Notes: generated by a model from the letters alone, not told the origin. A stretch of DNA of 64,000 bases from Nocardia jinanensis (GCF_014645735.1 NZ_BMMH01000007.1:350694-414693); one strand, 5' to 3'. Counted from the stretch's first letter, positions 8,970 to 18,535 are shown. A program made the numbers and translations.

Positions 8970-9054
8970 GTCCGGGTGGCGGAATGGCAGACGCGCTAGC
9001 TTGAGGTGCTAGTGCCCTTTATCGGGCGTGGGGGTTCAAGTCCCCCTCCGGACA
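8970..9054 (+). tRNA. tRNA-Leu (anticodon GAG)
   Basis: The 7-bp acceptor stem pairs 8970-8976 with 9047-9053 (one G-T pair). The anticodon stem CTAGC/GCTAG encloses loop TTGAGGT, giving anticodon GAG. A long variable arm of leucine type is present and the T arm is GGGGG-TTCAAGT-CCCCC. The 3' CCA is not encoded. Its 3' half is antisense to the end of the serine recombinase gene, marking it as the likely integration site of the element to the right. Confidence 0.95.
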
Positions 9055-10743
9055 CGTACCATAACCCCACGGGATTTCTGTGGGGTTATTTTTATGCCCA
9101 CTTCTCGCGCGCGGCCCGTGGCTGTGGGGGCGGGTGTCGATGTTGACTGCGGCCTGCACGATGCGTGTGTCCGGCTGGTAGGTGAGTTTCAGGCCCAGCC
9201 GCTGGTAGACGGCAGATTTATCGTCGGCGACAGCTTCGTCTAGTGCAGTGTGGATGTCGCCGAGCGTGCCGAGGAACTCCCGGATCTCCTCTTCTGCCAT
9301 TCGCTGGGGCTGGCTGGGTATCGCGGGAACCCTGGCGAGTGCTTCTGCCTTCTGCGTTTGGATCTGGCTGGTCCAGGTGGCGATCATTTTCGGGTCGGCG
9401 CCTGCCTCGAGAGCTGCCCGGTAGCGGGCCAGCTTGGTGTCGCATTCGGCGACGACTCGTGTGGCTTCGGTGGTCGAGGGGTTGGGGGTGCTGTCGGTCT
9501 GGGATTTGTAGAGCGCCCGGACGGTTGTGTCGAGCCGGCCGGGTGTGAACAGGGTCGTGAGCCAGTGGTCCACGACCGGTAGCACCTCGTGTTCGGCCAG
9601 GTAGACGTTGCGCGGGTGGTCGACTTTGTTGGCCAGGGCGTATTCGTAGGGGAATCGGCACCGGTAGTAGGGGGCGTCGTGGTTCCAGTGTCCCTGCATG
9701 CGGCGGGCGCAGACGCCGCAGTACATCAGGCTGCGCAGGACATAGGTTCGGCGGACCCGGTTCCTCTCCCGGGTCTTGCGGGTCCGGCCGCCGCCGGCGA
9801 GTGTCGTTCGGGCGCGTTCGAAGGTATCGGTGTCGATCAGGGGTTCTTGGACGACCGATGCGGACCAGACCCAGCTGCCGGGGTCGTTCCATCGCATCTT
9901 GGTTGCGTGTCCGAGTGCGACATCTTCGACGTCGAGCAGTACCTCGTCTTTGCGTTGTTTGTTCCAGACCTGGCGGCCGGTGTAGCGGGGATTCGCCAGG
10001 ATGGTGCGTACGGCGCCTTTGGACCAGGCGATGCCGCTGCGGTGCTGGTTTCGGGCGCGGTCGTGTGCTGATGGTGATTTGATCCGGTCGTTGGTCAGTG
10101 CTTCGGCGATGGCGAACAGGCCGCGGCCGTCGAGGTATTCGGTGAAGATGCGTTGCACGATGGGTGCGGTTTCAGGGTGGGGTTCGAGTTTGTGGAGCCG
10201 TTTCCCATCTGCGGCCTTGGCGGGGTTCGGATGTGGCCCGGCGTCGACGATTCGGTATCCGTAGGGTGGTCGTCCGCCGAGGAAGCGTCCTTCGACTTTG
10301 GCTTGTGCGGCCATGGCGGAGCGGACGCGGATCTTGATCCGGTTGCGTTCGCCTTTGGACATGCCGCCGAAGACCGACATGACCAGGTCGTGCGCTTCTG
10401 ATTCCGGGTCTACCTGTCCGCCGACTTCGGGGACCCAGAGCTGGACGCCGTAGTGGACGAAGACCGGGAAGGTGAGCCCGTACTGATTGCCGTAGAACGC
10501 GCGTTGCGGTTCTCCGATCACGACCGCGTCGAATCCTCGATCGGGGTCCTTCAGCGCGTTCAGCAGGTGGTTCGCTTCGGGGCGGCGCTTCCAGGGGATC
10601 GACCGAGACTGTCCGATATCGAAATGCTCGGTGACGATATCTCCCTCGATCAGGGTTTGGGCGCGGGCCTTCTGCCAGTTGCGGGATGCTTCCGGGTCCT
10701 GCTGGTCTTCTGTGGAAACCCGGCCGTAGAACGCGAATCGCAC
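9019..10743 (-). CDS. Large serine recombinase (integrase)
   Basis: A 574-residue large serine integrase that would cut and join the element's attachment sites. The N-terminal resolvase domain starts MRFAFYGRVSTEDQQ, with Ser10 as nucleophile. A recombinase domain follows (GRPPYGYRI, then ILANPRYTGRQVWN), then the zinc ribbon (MYCGVCARRMQGHWN with a later Cys) and a coiled-coil-like C-terminal region. The last eleven codons and the stop are the complement of the 3' half of tRNA-Leu, ending PEGDLNPHAR. The start is a GTG two bases after the stop of a small upstream gene, so the two are co-transcribed. Serine integrases usually target protein genes; a tRNA-linked one is less common. Confidence 0.93.
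   Translation of the reverse strand: MRFAFYGRVSTEDQQDPEASRNWQKARAQTLIEGDIVTEHFDIGQSRSIPWKRRPEANHLLNALKDPDRGFDAVVIGEPQRAFYGNQYGLTFPVFVHYGVQLWVPEVGGQVDPESEAHDLVMSVFGGMSKGERNRIKIRVRSAMAAQAKVEGRFLGGRPPYGYRIVDAGPHPNPAKAADGKRLHKLEPHPETAPIVQRIFTEYLDGRGLFAIAEALTNDRIKSPSAHDRARNQHRSGIAWSKGAVRTILANPRYTGRQVWNKQRKDEVLLDVEDVALGHATKMRWNDPGSWVWSASVVQEPLIDTDTFERARTTLAGGGRTRKTRERNRVRRTYVLRSLMYCGVCARRMQGHWNHDAPYYRCRFPYEYALANKVDHPRNVYLAEHEVLPVVDHWLTTLFTPGRLDTTVRALYKSQTDSTPNPSTTEATRVVAECDTKLARYRAALEAGADPKMIATWTSQIQTQKAEALARVPAIPSQPQRMAEEEIREFLGTLGDIHTALDEAVADDKSAVYQRLGLKLTYQPDTRIVQAAVNIDTRPHSHGPRARSGHKNNPTEIPWGYGTCPEGDLNPHAR
9061..9093 (+). terminator. Rho-independent terminator after tRNA-Leu
   Basis: A 10-bp stem (ATAACCCCAC, 9061-9070, with GTGGGGTTAT, 9080-9089) with a 9-base loop is followed by a run of T. 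It lies seven bases after the tRNA and also falls inside the antisense recombinase frame. Confidence 0.85.
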
Positions 10744-10745
10744 TG

Positions 10746-10925
10746 CTAGGCAGCCTTTCTGTTCTCGTCCGTCTCATTGTGGACGGCGAGTCGTGAATGA
10801 TGCACGTTCAGTAATAGCCGCAGTAGCGCCCTACCTACAGGCGGGGTGATGATCGGTGGAGCGTCAGGGAGCTCGACACTGATCGGGTCGTTTGCGTGGA
10901 CCGACGCGTTGTGTTTGCTCTTCAT
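10746..10925 (-). CDS. Small protein upstream of the integrase
   Basis: A 59-residue protein beginning MKSKHNASVHAND. The ATG at 10925 has a GTGGAG site six bases upstream; longer frames lack one. Only two bases separate its stop from the integrase start, so it is probably co-translated. A helix-like segment (VGRALLRLLLNVHHSRLA) could be a short DNA- or protein-binding helix. It may be an excision factor or integrase modulator by position, but no known excisionase motif was recognised. Confidence 0.6.
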   Translation of the reverse strand: MKSKHNASVHANDPISVELPDAPPIITPPVGRALLRLLLNVHHSRLAVHNETDENRKAA

Positions 10926-11929
10926 GAAGTGCTCCACTTCTCCTCGTGGTGACAGCGCGCAAGGGCTACATCGAAAGGTGCGGAGTGCGCGGACGTGTCG
11001 CCGCGCGCGAGAGCCACGCAGGCGCGCGTAGGCACTGGCAGCTTCGCAGTCCCACCAGAAATGCTGGTCAATCAACCCTCTGGACGCATCGAGATGTCAA
11101 GGATTTAAAATGTGTTCTCTGGTCCAGGGTTGTCGACGGCCGGCAACTCGACAGGTTCGGTGTCGTTCTGGCAATGGGGCCCGATTCACCGGAATGACCT
11201 CCTCGTGTCATCTCGGCGTCTTGCACCTATTACTCCGCGATTCATCCGAAAGTTTGGACAACGACCGTCAGCAAAGAACCTGTGATCCCGATTTGGCGGT
11301 TCAACGAACCTGTCTCTCGTCGCCGCAGATGGAACGCTGTGGATCCAACAATCCGTTTTGCCTGCGGTGCTGCATAGCCGTGAAGTCGTTGCAACATCGG
11401 GGTGCCCGCCTCAACGCGGAAGGTCGGTGGCTTGACCCCAGCTGGCCCCACCTAGAGAATCACAGTTCAGCGCGACTTTTCACCTGGCGCTGAGTCCCTT
11501 TGAGCGATAACTGAGCCATTTGAGGTGCAGTGACAGCGCTGTGCGTGGTTCGAAACCAGCCGGTTCTGTGACTGATGCAATCAGCGTCATCGGATTGGCC
11601 CGAGTGGTCTACGCGGGGTGATCGCTCTGCCGATGATCGAGGGTTGACGATGACCACGCTGGCGCCTCGGTTGCAGGGAGATCACTGTCGACTGCGACTC
11701 GCTTACGCTTGCCGGTCGCGACCAACGCCTCGTGCTCAACTTGGCGTTGCCGAGTCCCTCGATACAAGTGCCCTGGCCCCGCATTGATCGTGACTCAAGT
11801 CCGACCACCGGCGTGGACGCGAAACGGCATCGCTGGCGGTTGCGATGTAGACGATGCGCGGTGACGGTGGGCAGCTTCGGATAGCGTCGGCGTCAGCCAG
11901 ATTGCAGTCGAGGGCGAGGGGCGGTGGCT
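10926..11929. other. Gene-poor region inside the element
   Basis: About 1 kb without a convincing gene. Several short frames exist on both strands but have no ribosome sites, no recognisable domains and uneven codon use. The stretch near 11090-11110 is AT-rich. The integrase operon promoter (leftward) probably lies near 10940-11110. Base composition is lower in GC than the chromosomal part, consistent with acquired or decayed DNA. Confidence 0.4.
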
Positions 11930-12043
11930 ATGACTGGCAGTGAGCTGCTGTATCCGTATGACTTGGTCAATCACGAAACTCAGTCGGCGGAGCCGGGTCA
12001 GCTGGTCCGCACCAGAGTTCGATCGGAGTTAGGAGAGCGGTGA
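11930..12043 (+). CDS. Putative 37-residue ORF coupled to the STAND gene
   Basis: A short frame begins with ATG at 11930 (or GTG at 11924) and ends with a TGA that overlaps the GTG start of the large STAND gene (GTGA). A GAGGGG purine tract lies about ten bases before the ATG. The peptide starts MTGSELLYPYDLVNHETQ and is polar, without a membrane segment. It could be a leader for translational coupling, a small partner protein, or chance. The exact 4-base overlap is the main support. Confidence 0.4.
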   Translation: MTGSELLYPYDLVNHETQSAEPGQLVRTRVRSELGER

Positions 12044-15000
12044 GCCCGAGGTCCGGTGGTGAAGCAGACAAGATAGGCAATAGCTACGAGGCCGCTTGGA
12101 TCGTGGCGCGAATGCTTGATGTGCTTCAGGGGCACGCGAGCTGGATAAAAATCGAGCCACTGGGGGATCTCCGCGATGGTGCTGAGTTCGTTATCCGCCG
12201 CAACGACGGCGTCGACGAAGCGCACCAGGTGAAACGTCAATTCGGAAATGCGAATGCATGGAACTCCGGAGCATTCGACCAGCTACGTATTTGGGATGCG
12301 GCGCTGCAGCACTCGCGCGCACACCGGCAGTTTCACTTCGTATCCACGGTGCCGTTCCGGAAGCTGCAGGAGCTTGCAGACCGGACACGTAGCTCTGATG
12401 ATCTCGCTTCATTCCTTACCGAAGGACTCCCGAATCCCCTAGAGGAACTGTTCAGCGAGCTTACACACCGCTACCAGGGAGCTAACGACGCCTATTGCGT
12501 ACTACGCGGGCTCTATGTGCGTGTCATCGACGACAGGGAGTTGCGCCACAACAACGCTGCCCTTGCGGCTCTGTTGCTCGAAGGTGCGCCAGACCTACCC
12601 GCACGGGCGTCGTTAGTCGAGCTCATCGAGCGTTGTCTCGGTCGCACAGTGCACGCGTCTGATCTGATCGAGTTCCTCGCTGATTACGGGCTTCGCCGAC
12701 GGTTGCTGACGAATCTGTTGAGCCTGATCGAGCAGGTACAGGCAGAGACATTGACGTGGTTGCAAAGGGTAGAGCAGCAGCAACTGCAGCCAGTCATTGC
12801 TCGCGTCGCAGCGCAGCGAATCAGGGAAACGCTCTGGCCGACGCCGGTGACCTTCCTGGTTGGTGCGGCCGGTGCAGGCAAGACCGCAGTTCTGCATCAG
12901 ACTGTGGAACTATTTGCCGCCGACGGTCTTGTGACCCTTGTGATCTCGCTGGATCGATACGGCTCACTCGGATCGACTCGCGAATTGGGGCGTCATCTGG
13001 GCTTCGAGACGTCCCCGGTTACTGCCCTCGCCGCTGCTCGGCGACCGGCAGTTCTGGTGGTCGATCAGTTGGATGCTGTGAGCATGGTGTCGGGCCGGTT
13101 GCCTGAGAACTTCAATGTCGTCGCTGACCTGATCGTCGAGGCGCGTGCTTTCCCAGATCTGCGCGTCGTGTTGGGCTGCCGTCAGTTCGATGTCGACAAC
13201 GACCACCGAATCCGAACACTGATGAGCCGCCATGACGCATCGGTGGTTTCGGTCGAGCCATTGACCGACCACCAGGTCGATACAGCGATCGCCGCCATGG
13301 GAATGGCGGCGGTAGCTCTCACTACTTATCAGCGCGATATCCTTCGTCTGCCTCTGCATCTGTCGTTGCTGGCCACCATCGCACACGAACCCAGGGCGCT
13401 GGACTTCACCAACAGCCAATCCCTGTTCGATGCCTACTGGGACTACAAGCGCCGGGCGATACGCAGTCGCGGCGGCGTCCAAGAAGGTGTCGATGCTGCT
13501 ACTGGCCAGTTGGCGCGCGCAATCAGCAACCGGCAGCAATTGACTGTTCCTATCGCGATGCTTGATATCGACAGTTCGACAACGGATCTGCTTATCTCAG
13601 AACAACTGCTGGTACGGGACGGAGCACATATTTGCTTCTTCCACGAGGCACTCTTCGACTATGCGTTTGCGCGGCAGTGGGTACGGCGTGAGGACAGCCT
13701 GGTCAGCTTCCTCGCCGCGAGTGAGCAGGAACTCTTCCGCCGCGGACAGGTTCGCCAGATCATGACCCACCTTCGCACTAGTGATCCTGTACGTTTTGTC
13801 TCCGAAGTCCGGGCGATGCTGACGAGCACTGAGGTGCGGTTTCACATCAAGGACGTTGCACTCGTTGTACTGGGTGGCATCGATGATCCCAGCAGCGCTG
13901 AGCTGCAACTACTTTTCGATGTCCTGGATGCGGTGCCTGAGCTCGATTCGAGCATATGGTCTCGGCTGCGAACCCCGTCGTGGTTCGATCGGTTCGATGC
14001 CGATGGTCTGTTATCGTGCTGGCTGGAAGGCAGCGAAGAGCAACGTCGGCGAGCTATTTCGGTCATGACGGGTGTGGGGCCCGCGCAAGAGAACCGAATG
14101 ACGGACTTGTTGATGGGTCGCCGGGACGACCCGGACTTCCCAGGGTGGGTACGGCACCTTGCGCGATGCTTGACTTTCCAGTCGAGCCATAAGTCGATCG
14201 AGGTACTCGTCGATTGCGTTCGCGCCGGCGGCTACGACCCCGACGCAGACCAACTCTGGTTCCGAATGCTAGACGTAGCCGTGACTCGGCCGGACTGGGT
14301 GGTCGAAGTCCTCGCCGCGTACTTCCTCCGGCCGCCTGCTCTTGAGCCTGGCGAATCGGGGAAAATCGCCATCCTGACGCAGCGATACACCTTCCTAGAG
14401 CAGGTGGTTACCACGGTGGCGACTACAGCGCCTGCCTCATTTTGCACATCGCTTCTGCCGTACCTTCTGCAGGTGATGGCCGCCACCGAGTATCGCGACC
14501 AGGGCGATCGGCCCCTCGACGACGCACATTTCTCATGCCGAATCCCCGGGGCGGAGCATCGCGACGACGCCGCTGAGGTGCTGTTTGCTGCTATGGGTAC
14601 GGCAATTCGAGCCATGGCTGCCAATGAGTTAGCAACGCTGCGGCCCATCATGGAACTGCTCGCGGAAGATCGGCACGACGCTGCACAGTGGTTGCTATAT
14701 CAAGGGTTTCTCGGCGATGGCGTTGTTTTCGCCGACTGGGCCTTTGCAGTGATGATGCAGGGTGCGTGGCGGTTCATGTGCGGCTATGTCTCCAATAGCG
14801 TGTGGGTAGCACGCGAAGTCCTTCAATCGATTTGCCCGCACCTCACGCACGAACAGCATCAACGTCTCGAAACCGTCATCCGCGACCTTCGATTCGAGTG
14901 GGAGAACCGCGGCCCCGGCTGGTACGCATTCAATCTGCTTTCCGGCATGTGCGAGGAGCGGCTGACCGAGACTGGCCGACGACGGCTGGGCGAGTTCCGC

Positions 15001-16467
15001 CGAAGGTTCCAGATCAATCAACCACCAGAGCCGGAAGGGATCGTCGTCTTTAGCGTAAAGGCACCGATTCCTGCCGAGCGCGCTCGTCGTATGAGCGACG
15101 ACAACTGGCTACAGGCGATGGATGTTCATGACGGCGAGCGCGAAACTGCGAGCCAGACCGGTGGTGCACGAGAACAAGCGCGTGTGCTTGAAGAGTTGAC
15201 GAAGGATGAGCCACGCCGTTTCGCGCAGTTGGCCTTGCGACTAACACCGACGGTCGCCGCCGATTATTCCAACGCGATCCTGCTCGGATTGGGTGCTGCA
15301 TCGATAGTCGATTGGCCCGACACGGTGTTCGAGGTAGTGCGTCACATTGCGTCAATGAACAATGCAGACAACGACCTCTTCTTCGGGTTCGCGCTGCACC
15401 CTTATGCTGCGGCCGTACCCCTCGACATCGTCGAAACCCTGAGAGACCGGATGGTGAATGCCACCGATCCGGGAAACGACGGAATTCAGGCATGGCAGCG
15501 GGAAGAGGTCGGTGGCCAGCATGCCGACATCCTGACCTCGGGGATCAACACAGCACGTGGCAGTCTGGCGCGGACGTTGGCCGGGCTGCTGGCGCCAGAT
15601 GCAGATGGTGAGCGGACCACTCTCGTTGTCCCCGTGCTGAACAGGATGGCCGAGGACCCTTCGGTGTCAGTGCGCGCCACTGCGGCTCTTCTCGTAGGTG
15701 CATCGATGCGCCACGCTCCTGCGGCCGCCCGAGCCGCATTCACTCGGCTGATCGACACCGACGACCGACTACTCGCCACCCCACCGGTCCGACAACTCCT
15801 GATCTACCTCGGCAACGATGACCCAGCAACCGCGATGCCGGTGGTAGAGCGGATGCTGGCCTCTACGCACCCAAGTGTCCGAGAGGAGGGAGGTCGACTT
15901 GCTACCTTTGCCGCACTCGAATGGCGGCGAACCGAGGCGCTCGCAGTGGCACAGGCCCTGGGCGCAGAGGTTCGGCAGGGAATCGCACAAGTTGCAGCGC
16001 ACCGGTTGACGACCACGAGCGAAACCGCTGCTGCGGTAGCTATTTTGAATAGGCTTTTCCATGACCCCGCGCCTATGGTGAGACAGTCGGCCGCCGATGT
16101 GGCAGCTGTGCTCCGCGGTCAGGCACTATTACCGTTCACGCCAGTACTGCGAGAATTTATTTCCTCACCCGCCTTCGTCGAAGGAATCAGCCAGTTACTC
16201 ATCACCCTGGAAAATGCGCCCGACAAGATCGACGACCTCGTTCTACGCAGCGTCCGCCAGTTCATCACGACTGCAGGCACCGATGTTGGTGACATCTCCA
16301 CCCACGCAGCGGCCGAATCACAGCATGTGGGCCGGTTGATCATTCGAGGTCTCACGCAGACCGATAACCCCGACCACCGTTCGGCTTTGCTCGATGCCAT
16401 CGACGAGCTGATCCGCCTGGGGTCTTTCGGCATCAACGATATGGTCAACGCCCTGGAAAGAGGCTGA
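12040..16467 (+). CDS. Avs-like STAND NTPase with N-terminal Cap4/DUF4297-like nuclease
   Basis: A 1475-residue three-part protein. Residues 10-150 look like the Cap4/DUF4297 dsDNA nuclease of the PD-(D/E)xK class: GNSYEAAW helix, D46 in LRDGAEF, then E60-QVK65. Residues 265-500 form a STAND P-loop NTPase: Walker A GAAGAGKT (275-282), Walker B VLVVDQ (338-343), and a sensor region near LGCRQFD. Residues ~550-1475 are helical repeats of HEAT/ARM type (for example VSVRATAALLVGASMRHAPAAARAAF). This order matches antiviral Avs proteins such as Avs3, where phage-protein binding to the C-terminus triggers DNA cleavage (family knowledge). The start is a GTG with GGAG just upstream. It shares a strand and overlap with a 37-residue ORF. 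Confidence 0.8.
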   Translation: MSPRSGGEADKIGNSYEAAWIVARMLDVLQGHASWIKIEPLGDLRDGAEFVIRRNDGVDEAHQVKRQFGNANAWNSGAFDQLRIWDAALQHSRAHRQFHFVSTVPFRKLQELADRTRSSDDLASFLTEGLPNPLEELFSELTHRYQGANDAYCVLRGLYVRVIDDRELRHNNAALAALLLEGAPDLPARASLVELIERCLGRTVHASDLIEFLADYGLRRRLLTNLLSLIEQVQAETLTWLQRVEQQQLQPVIARVAAQRIRETLWPTPVTFLVGAAGAGKTAVLHQTVELFAADGLVTLVISLDRYGSLGSTRELGRHLGFETSPVTALAAARRPAVLVVDQLDAVSMVSGRLPENFNVVADLIVEARAFPDLRVVLGCRQFDVDNDHRIRTLMSRHDASVVSVEPLTDHQVDTAIAAMGMAAVALTTYQRDILRLPLHLSLLATIAHEPRALDFTNSQSLFDAYWDYKRRAIRSRGGVQEGVDAATGQLARAISNRQQLTVPIAMLDIDSSTTDLLISEQLLVRDGAHICFFHEALFDYAFARQWVRREDSLVSFLAASEQELFRRGQVRQIMTHLRTSDPVRFVSEVRAMLTSTEVRFHIKDVALVVLGGIDDPSSAELQLLFDVLDAVPELDSSIWSRLRTPSWFDRFDADGLLSCWLEGSEEQRRRAISVMTGVGPAQENRMTDLLMGRRDDPDFPGWVRHLARCLTFQSSHKSIEVLVDCVRAGGYDPDADQLWFRMLDVAVTRPDWVVEVLAAYFLRPPALEPGESGKIAILTQRYTFLEQVVTTVATTAPASFCTSLLPYLLQVMAATEYRDQGDRPLDDAHFSCRIPGAEHRDDAAEVLFAAMGTAIRAMAANELATLRPIMELLAEDRHDAAQWLLYQGFLGDGVVFADWAFAVMMQGAWRFMCGYVSNSVWVAREVLQSICPHLTHEQHQRLETVIRDLRFEWENRGPGWYAFNLLSGMCEERLTETGRRRLGEFRRRFQINQPPEPEGIVVFSVKAPIPAERARRMSDDNWLQAMDVHDGERETASQTGGAREQARVLEELTKDEPRRFAQLALRLTPTVAADYSNAILLGLGAASIVDWPDTVFEVVRHIASMNNADNDLFFGFALHPYAAAVPLDIVETLRDRMVNATDPGNDGIQAWQREEVGGQHADILTSGINTARGSLARTLAGLLAPDADGERTTLVVPVLNRMAEDPSVSVRATAALLVGASMRHAPAAARAAFTRLIDTDDRLLATPPVRQLLIYLGNDDPATAMPVVERMLASTHPSVREEGGRLATFAALEWRRTEALAVAQALGAEVRQGIAQVAAHRLTTTSETAAAVAILNRLFHDPAPMVRQSAADVAAVLRGQALLPFTPVLREFISSPAFVEGISQLLITLENAPDKIDDLVLRSVRQFITTAGTDVGDISTHAAAESQHVGRLIIRGLTQTDNPDHRSALLDAIDELIRLGSFGINDMVNALERG

Positions 16468-16734
16468 GCTGCAGGTGAGTAGTTCGGCGGTTGACGGTCC
16501 GCCGTAGGTGACATGTCCGAACCCGGGCTGTTCCTGGAGTCTGCTCATCACCCCTCGCATCGACCCTGTGCGCCGGGCCGGGGCTTCGTTCAACCGCTTC
16601 CCATTCAGCGTTCCGAAGCTGAGAACAAGTGTTGCGATCTTCGATGGACGTGCCGTTCGCTTCAATACTTCGTCGGATCCCGGGTCCGCAGCCACCGCGC
16701 TATCGTTCCTGTTGGTCAAATCAACCTGCGCAGG

Positions 16735-17340
16735 TTACATATTGACCCTCATCGCCCACATCGGAGGTCTTTCGCCTGCCGGCAATGCGAAAGACTCGGC
16801 GACTTCGAATCCGAACCGAGCGTAATACGGGATGTTTCTTTCCCGCGTGCAGACCAGATACGCCGGGGGAGGGGAAGGAGACGTCACGCGGTCGGTGATC
16901 AGGCGTGCCGCGTAGCCTTGTCCTCGGACGCTCTGAGTGGATCCGATATTCGCCAGGTACCAGTGCCCAGGGGCGCGGGGGTGATGCTCGTCGAGGGTGC
17001 GGCGGACTCTGATTGCGGTCAGGGCGCGGGTTCGTAGGGCGGGTAGTAGGTCGGGAAGGGCGCGGACTGTGGTCATGGTGCTGTGGTCCCACTGTCCAGG
17101 TGGATCCCAGACGGCAACGGCCGCGATCTTCCCGTCGCCGTCGCTGGCAACATCGACTCCGCCGTGAGGAACGTGGAAGTACCGTAGCGACGCGGCGAAG
17201 TACACGGGTAGCGCACGGCGGCGCTGCTTCTGGTCGGGCCAGATGGTAGCCATCAGCGGGTCGCTGTCGAAGGCTTCGGCGAGAACAGCGGCGGCTTCTG
17301 GGATGTCGGTGGTGGTGGCGACACGGGTGGTGATCGGCAC
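16735..17340 (-). CDS. GNAT-family N-acetyltransferase
   Basis: A 201-residue acetyl-CoA-dependent acyltransferase. The acetyl-CoA loop is seen as SVRGQGYAARLI (V-x-G-x-G type), with the upstream strand HWYLANIGSTQ and the downstream strand AYLVCTRERNIPYYARFGFEV. The GTG at 17340 is chosen because GGAAGGA lies six bases upstream. The gene converges on the Avs-like gene with a 267-base gap that holds no supported gene, and diverges from the P450 with only 34 bases between starts. The acceptor is unknown. GNATs of this type occur with antibiotic or toxin modification, but nothing here points to one. Confidence 0.88.
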   Translation of the reverse strand: MPITTRVATTTDIPEAAAVLAEAFDSDPLMATIWPDQKQRRRALPVYFAASLRYFHVPHGGVDVASDGDGKIAAVAVWDPPGQWDHSTMTTVRALPDLLPALRTRALTAIRVRRTLDEHHPRAPGHWYLANIGSTQSVRGQGYAARLITDRVTSPSPPPAYLVCTRERNIPYYARFGFEVAESFALPAGERPPMWAMRVNM

Positions 17341-17374
17341 GGCGGGTCCTTCCGGTGGTTGGCACACTAGGGGT

Positions 17375-18535
17375 ATGGACTTGGGGCGGTGCCCGTTCAC
17401 GGCGGGGATTCATGCGGTCGATGCTCTTCATGAGGATCTCAGGACTCGCGGATCGGGGGTGCATCAGGCGGAGCTACCCGACGGTTCGCCGGTGTGGGTG
17501 GTCACCGGGTGGCAGGCGGTAACTAGTCTATTGGCCGATCCGCGGATGTCCGCGTCGAAGTCGGATTCGACCACGGGGTTCACGGGACAAAATCTTCCTG
17601 CAGCGTTGGATCAGAATCTGCTCAATATCGATGGTGAGCAGCATCGGCGGGTGCGGAAGCTGGCGGCGGAGGCCTTCGCGCCCGCTCATCACGCCCGGCA
17701 CGAGCAGGTCGTGGTGGGCGCTGTCGCGGAGTTAGTTGATGCGCTGCCGGCGGTGGGGGAGATTGATGCGATGGGTGGGTTGTGCGAGCCGTTGCCCCCG
17801 CGGGTGATCGGCACACTGCTGGGTCTGCCTGACGAACAGTTGGGCGAGTTCCGTTCTGCGGCTCGGCCGATGTTTCTGATCGACACCTCCAGCGGAGGCG
17901 AGGCTGTTCAGGGCGCGATGTCGGCGATGCTGATGTTGGTGGCGGGGGTGATAGAGGACAAGCGGCGGGAGCCGGGTGATGACCTGATCTCCGACTGGCT
18001 CACGGCCCGGGACGGTCAGGATCGGCTCAGTGAGGAGGAGCTGATGAGTCTTGCATTCGCGGTGATAATCGGTGGGTTCGAGAACGTCACATCGTTGACC
18101 TCAGCGGTTCTGGATGAGCTGGTCCGCAACCACGGTGAGCGGGCCCGGCGACTGCTGGGTGTGCCGCCGGAGTTCGCGGGTTTGGTGCGAGAGGTGATGG
18201 GGGTGGTGGCGCCGGTGAATTATGCGTTGCGGCGGTTCCCGCTGGCCGATGTCGAGGTCAACAAAGTGTGCATTCCGCGGGGTCACACAGTGTTTCTGTC
18301 GTTGCGGTCGGCGCATCTCGATCCCGCTCGCCGTGAGGGCAGGGACCTGGTGTTCGGGCATGGCCGGCACTTCTGTATCGGTGCGGCGTTGGCCGAGATG
18401 CAGGCTGTCCATGTTGCGCGCGCTGTGCTGGAGAAGTATCCGCGGCTGGAGCCGGTCAAGCTGCGGGAACAGTACCGGTTGCGGCCATCGTGGCTGACGT
18501 ACGCCTTCGCCGAACTCCCGCTACGAGCCGGTTGA
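17375..18535 (+). CDS. Cytochrome P450, atypical (no ExxR arginine)
   Basis: A 386-residue P450-fold protein. The heme-binding loop is FGHGRHFCIGAALAE with the Cys ligand, and the I-helix reads AFAVIIGGFENVT. The K-helix, normally E-x-x-R, reads EVMG, so the near-invariant Arg is replaced by Gly. The meander that usually carries a PERF-like motif is about ten residues short (SAHLDPARREGRDLVFGHG). Known ExxR exceptions are the CYP157 family of Streptomyces. The ATG at 17375 has no ribosome site; a CACACT box seven bases upstream fits a leaderless transcript. It may be a non-catalytic or decaying enzyme. It is divergent from a GNAT gene. Confidence 0.85.
   Translation: MDLGRCPFTAGIHAVDALHEDLRTRGSGVHQAELPDGSPVWVVTGWQAVTSLLADPRMSASKSDSTTGFTGQNLPAALDQNLLNIDGEQHRRVRKLAAEAFAPAHHARHEQVVVGAVAELVDALPAVGEIDAMGGLCEPLPPRVIGTLLGLPDEQLGEFRSAARPMFLIDTSSGGEAVQGAMSAMLMLVAGVIEDKRREPGDDLISDWLTARDGQDRLSEEELMSLAFAVIIGGFENVTSLTSAVLDELVRNHGERARRLLGVPPEFAGLVREVMGVVAPVNYALRRFPLADVEVNKVCIPRGHTVFLSLRSAHLDPARREGRDLVFGHGRHFCIGAALAEMQAVHVARAVLEKYPRLEPVKLREQYRLRPSWLTYAFAELPLRAG

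Noticed and set aside
11110..11493. 127-residue rightward ORF in the gene-poor stretch
   Set aside because: Composition and Cys/Arg distribution look random; no start signal and no domain.
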